From: Glycomyces sp. NRRL B-16210
Lineage (GTDB): Bacteria > Actinomycetota > Actinomycetes > Mycobacteriales > Micromonosporaceae
DNA length: 64,000 bases
Direction: 5' to 3'
Assembly (NCBI RefSeq): GCF_000719515.1
Contig: NZ_JOGR01000004.1
Coordinates: 62,001 to 126,000 of the forward strand
The position numbers were made by a program, and so were the translations under genes. Below, piece by piece: positions 61,285-64,000 of this stretch. The notes under the pieces were generated by a model, which was given only the letters and a program-made list of their open reading frames with translations, was not told the DNA's origin and made no database searches. Numbering within the stretch: position 1 is the first letter of the stretch; each line of letters opens with the position of its first letter.

Positions 61285-61405
61285 CCAGAGCGGCCAATGA
61301 CGGGCGGTCCTGTTACCTGAGAGGTTCGGAGGAAAACTTGCCCCTTCGGTGCCGCGCCGGGCCTCGGCTCGCTTCGCGAGGCCGCGCGGGCTCTCCCACC
61401 AGTCT
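61285..61405 (-). promoter_or_regulatory. glycine riboswitch aptamer
   Basis: On the minus strand: GGAGAG at 61396-61391, CCGAAGGGGCAA at 61350-61339, CTCTCAGG at 61324-61317 followed by TAACAGGACC. These are the conserved elements of the glycine (gcvT-type) aptamer in the correct order. Only one aptamer is visible. It lies between the MerR-like gene stop (61430) and gcvP. Confidence 0.9.
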
Positions 61406-61429
61406 TTCCGGCTCTGCGGCCATGGTAGG

Positions 61430-61987
<558 letters not shown>

Positions 61988-62089
61988 CGCGTCCCTCCGC
62001 AAGATCACCAGGCGTCTTCGAAGGTGAGCGTAACCGCCGGACCCTCCACCATGGGCCGAACGAGAGAAATGCTCGGGCAGGTCGGAGGG

Positions 62090-62560
62090 TCAGTGGCCCT
62101 CGTCGAAGTCCTCGGGCGTGACCTCTTCGAGGAACTCGCGGAACTTCTCCACTTCGTCCTCCTGGGTGTCGGGAAGGACCACGCCGGCCTCGTCCAGCAC
62201 GGCGTCGGCGCACCAGATCGGGGCCTCGGTGCGCAGGGCGAGCGCGATGGCGTCGGAGGAGCGCGAGGAGACGCGGGTGCGCCCGTCGAGGACGAGCTCG
62301 GCGAAGTACACCGTGTCGCGCAGCTCGGTGATCTCCACGGAGGTGAGGGTGGTGTCGAGGGCTTCGAGGACGTCCCGCATGAGGTCGTGGGTGAGCGGGC
62401 GCGACAACTGCACGTCCTGCTGCTGGTAGGCGATCGCCGCGGCCTCGACCGTGCCGATCCAGATCGGCAGGTAGCGGTTGCCCTCGGTCTCCTTGAGCAG
62501 GACCACCGGTTGGTTGCTCGGGAGTTCCACGCGGACCCCGACTACGGTCATCATCCGCAC
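62090..62560 (-). CDS. bifunctional nuclease (DUF151) domain protein
   Basis: 156 residues; GTG 62560 has GGAGG upstream, ATG 62554 is also possible. The DUF151 core is VVLLKETEGNRYLPIWIGTVEAAAI (two parts) and LTHDLMRDVLEAL, then DAIALALRTEAPIW. The acidic end (EEVTPEDFDEGH) is typical. Plant and bacterial members show DNase/RNase activity, but in actinobacteria the role is unknown. Homologue of Rv1829, in the same gene order. Confidence 0.9.
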   Translation of the reverse strand: MRMMTVVGVRVELPSNQPVVLLKETEGNRYLPIWIGTVEAAAIAYQQQDVQLSRPLTHDLMRDVLEALDTTLTSVEITELRDTVYFAELVLDGRTRVSSRSSDAIALALRTEAPIWCADAVLDEAGVVLPDTQEDEVEKFREFLEEVTPEDFDEGH

Positions 62561-62742
62561 CGGTTCGCCTCCAACGGGTTGCGTCCACTGCCTGCGGACC
62601 CGCCGCGGGAGGTCCCGGGCGGGTCCTTGAAACTCTCGGCCTCGAAGCTCAAATCCTACTCGACGGGGCGCGCTGCGGGCGCTGCCCGACGGTCCTGCTC
62701 GTCGTGATGCGCGCGGGGCGCACTCGGGCGGGGACCCGGTCC

Positions 62743-63180
62743 TCAGGCGGCGGCGGGCTTGGGCCCGGAGATGAACACCAGGCGGAACTTGCCGATCTGG
62801 ACTTCGTCGCCGTTGCCGAGGCCGGCGGTCTCCACGCGCTCGCGGTTGACATAGGTGCCGTTGAGGCTGCCGACGTCGCGGACGGTGAACCCGGCCGCGT
62901 CGCGGTGGAACTCGGCGTGGCGCCGGGAGACGGTCACGTCGTCGAGGAAGATGTCGGAGTCGGGGTGGCGCCCGGAGGTCGTCACTTCTTGGTTGAGCAG
63001 AAAGCGCGCGCCGGCGTTCGGTCCGCGGCGGACGATCAGCAGCGCGGTGCCCGCCGGAAGGGAGTCCGCCAAGCGGGCGGAATTGAGTTCCGCGTCGACC
63101 TCGCCGCTCTCCTGGAGAGCGGACAGGTTCATCGTGGCCGTCACATCCGGCGGAGGGAACTCGTCATTCGAACGCGTCAT
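62743..63180 (-). CDS. garA: FHA-domain regulator (GarA/OdhI-like)
   Basis: 145 residues from ATG 63180 (AAGGTGG upstream). The FHA domain covers about 45-135: SGRHPDSDIFLDDVTVSRRHAEF, then GSLNGTYVNRERVE, with the conserved Arg/Ser/His/Asn phosphothreonine-binding residues. The N-terminal tail VTATMNLSALQ carries Thr residues where GarA has its kinase-target TT pair. GarA/OdhI in the unphosphorylated form inhibits 2-oxoglutarate dehydrogenase and glutamate dehydrogenase. gcvH precedes it by 34 bases, as in Mycobacterium. Confidence 0.9.
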   Translation of the reverse strand: MTRSNDEFPPPDVTATMNLSALQESGEVDAELNSARLADSLPAGTALLIVRRGPNAGARFLLNQEVTTSGRHPDSDIFLDDVTVSRRHAEFHRDAAGFTVRDVGSLNGTYVNRERVETAGLGNGDEVQIGKFRLVFISGPKPAAA

Positions 63181-63214
63181 GGATTGCCACCTTCTACAAG
63201 TCTGGACCCTCTGG

Positions 63215-63595
63215 TCACTCCGTAAGCTTCGCATACGCTCCGGCGTCGAGCAAAGCGCTGAGCGAGCTTGCATCCTCGACTTCGATGTCGAACATCCAGC
63301 CCGCCGCATAGGGGTCGCCGTTCACCAATTCCGGGGATTGCGACAATTCTGGATTGCAAGCAACGATCTTACCGGTCAACGGAGCGTACACGTCGGAGAC
63401 GCTCTTGGTCGACTCGACTTCGCCGACCACGTCGCCGGCCCGAACCTCGGTGCCCGCCTCCGGAAGCTGGACGTACACGACGTCGCCGAGCGCGCTCTGG
63501 GCGAAGTCGGTGATGCCGACGCGGACGACGCGGGCCTGCCCGCGCTCCTCGACCCACTCGTGCTCCGCGGTGTAACGCAGTTGCTCCGGAATCAC
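63215..63595 (-). CDS. gcvH: glycine cleavage system H protein
   Basis: 126 residues, GTG 63595 with GGGGAG upstream. Carries the lipoyl-bearing Lys in the motif GEVESTKSVSDVYAP. It shuttles the aminomethyl group from GcvP to GcvT. Normal length. Followed by garA in the same orientation; gcvP lies about 2 kb downstream with a riboswitch. Confidence 0.95.
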   Translation of the reverse strand: MIPEQLRYTAEHEWVEERGQARVVRVGITDFAQSALGDVVYVQLPEAGTEVRAGDVVGEVESTKSVSDVYAPLTGKIVACNPELSQSPELVNGDPYAAGWMFDIEVEDASSLSALLDAGAYAKLTE

Positions 63596-63707
63596 CTGGC
63601 GCTCCCCTCTGAGGAAACCCGCGCGGCGGCGGGTCGGACGCCCATGACGGTATCGCCCGGCGCGGGGCCGTCTGCGGCGGGGCGGCGGGGCGTGACCGAC
63701 TCCCCGC

Positions 63708-64000
63708 TCAGGCCAGGGCGCCGGCCTGGGGGCTGCGCTCGCGCAGCAGTCCGGCGGCCTGGCGCAGGTAGACGAGGGCGGCGAGCCAGTACAGGCCCAG
63801 GCCCCACCACGCCAGGGCCCAGCCCAGCGGGGCGGCCCACGCCGAGGCGTCCTCGACCAGGCCGGCGATGACGAGCACCGGGAAGGACATGAACACCACG
63901 GTCGTGGCGGCCTTGCCGAGGAAGTGCACCTGGGGCGGGGCGAAGCCGTGCCAGCGCAGGACGATCACGATGGAGACCAGGACCGCCTCGCGCACGAGGA
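63708..64000 (-). CDS. CDP-alcohol phosphatidyltransferase-like protein, C-terminal part
   Basis: The frame runs off the right edge; 97 residues are visible. They contain three hydrophobic spans, the first beginning REAVLVSIVIVLRW, then VHFLGKAATTVVFMSFPVLV. This arrangement and the position upstream of gcvH/garA match PgsA2-type (Rv1822) proteins in Mycobacterium, which make anionic phospholipids or phosphatidyl derivatives from CDP-diacylglycerol. The catalytic CDP-OH-P motif would be outside the window. Confidence 0.65.
   Translation of the reverse strand, partial: LVREAVLVSIVIVLRWHGFAPPQVHFLGKAATTVVFMSFPVLVIAGLVEDASAWAAPLGWALAWWGLGLYWLAALVYLRQAAGLLRERSPQAGALA

Overview
This is a chromosome segment of very high GC content (about 70% or more) from an actinomycete. 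Evidence for that assignment: mycothiol-linked DinB/MDMPI-fold proteins, a GarA-type FHA protein beside gcvH as in Mycobacterium, an actinobacterial-type succinate dehydrogenase operon (cytochrome b, flavoprotein, iron-sulfur protein), a short Z-prenyl synthase, and many start codons placed 6-8 bases after a TANNNT box with no Shine-Dalgarno, the pattern expected for leaderless mRNAs. A Glycomyces/Micromonospora-like organism is plausible, but genus cannot be read from the sequence. No rRNA, tRNA, CRISPR array or insertion sequence was found.

Layout. 1-4.5 kb: end of an MDMPI-like gene, an Ada-AlkA/Ogt alkylation-repair operon and a lone tyrosine recombinase. 4.5-7.1 kb: MerR regulator followed by a tightly coupled nucleotidyltransferase / P-loop kinase / APH-fold kinase set. 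7.1-13.5 kb: mixed housekeeping and small enzymes (TPR, MDMPI, HNH lipoprotein, Asp-box protein with MoaD, FKBP, rhomboid). 13.5-17.8 kb: LacI-controlled catabolic operon (ThuA plus two Gfo/Idh/MocA dehydrogenases) with matching palindromic operators. 19.5-24.7 kb: an AT-rich island driving a zinc-finger/coiled-coil protein, then a CotH + DUF4956 + VTC-type polyphosphate polymerase module with an adjacent atypical OmpR-type regulator and an array of 11-bp repeats in the divergent promoter. 24.8-34.3 kb: assorted enzymes and regulators, including a large LuxR-type ATPase. 34.3-38.9 kb: two dynamin-like GTPases with a membrane-anchored GrpE-like protein and a very acidic protein. 39-42 kb: a YedY-like molybdoprotein and a membrane J-domain protein. 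42-46 kb: three-gene NRPS-independent siderophore operon. 46-50 kb: hypothetical genes, HAD phosphatase and Z-prenyl synthase. 50-53.4 kb: sdhCAB with a divergent LysR gene. 54-58 kb: small genes, a PabB-like enzyme and a binding-protein/VWA fusion. 58-64 kb: a 35-bp tandem repeat array, gcvP behind a glycine riboswitch, and the gcvH-garA-DUF151-MerR cluster.

The most notable material is the polyphosphate-polymerase/CotH module with its 11-bp repeat array and Asp-to-Glu response regulator, the dynamin/GrpE-like operon, the glycine riboswitch with a Shine-Dalgarno-masking hairpin before gcvP, the 35-bp array whose core also lies inside the gcvP reading frame, and the window-wide leaderless-promoter signature.
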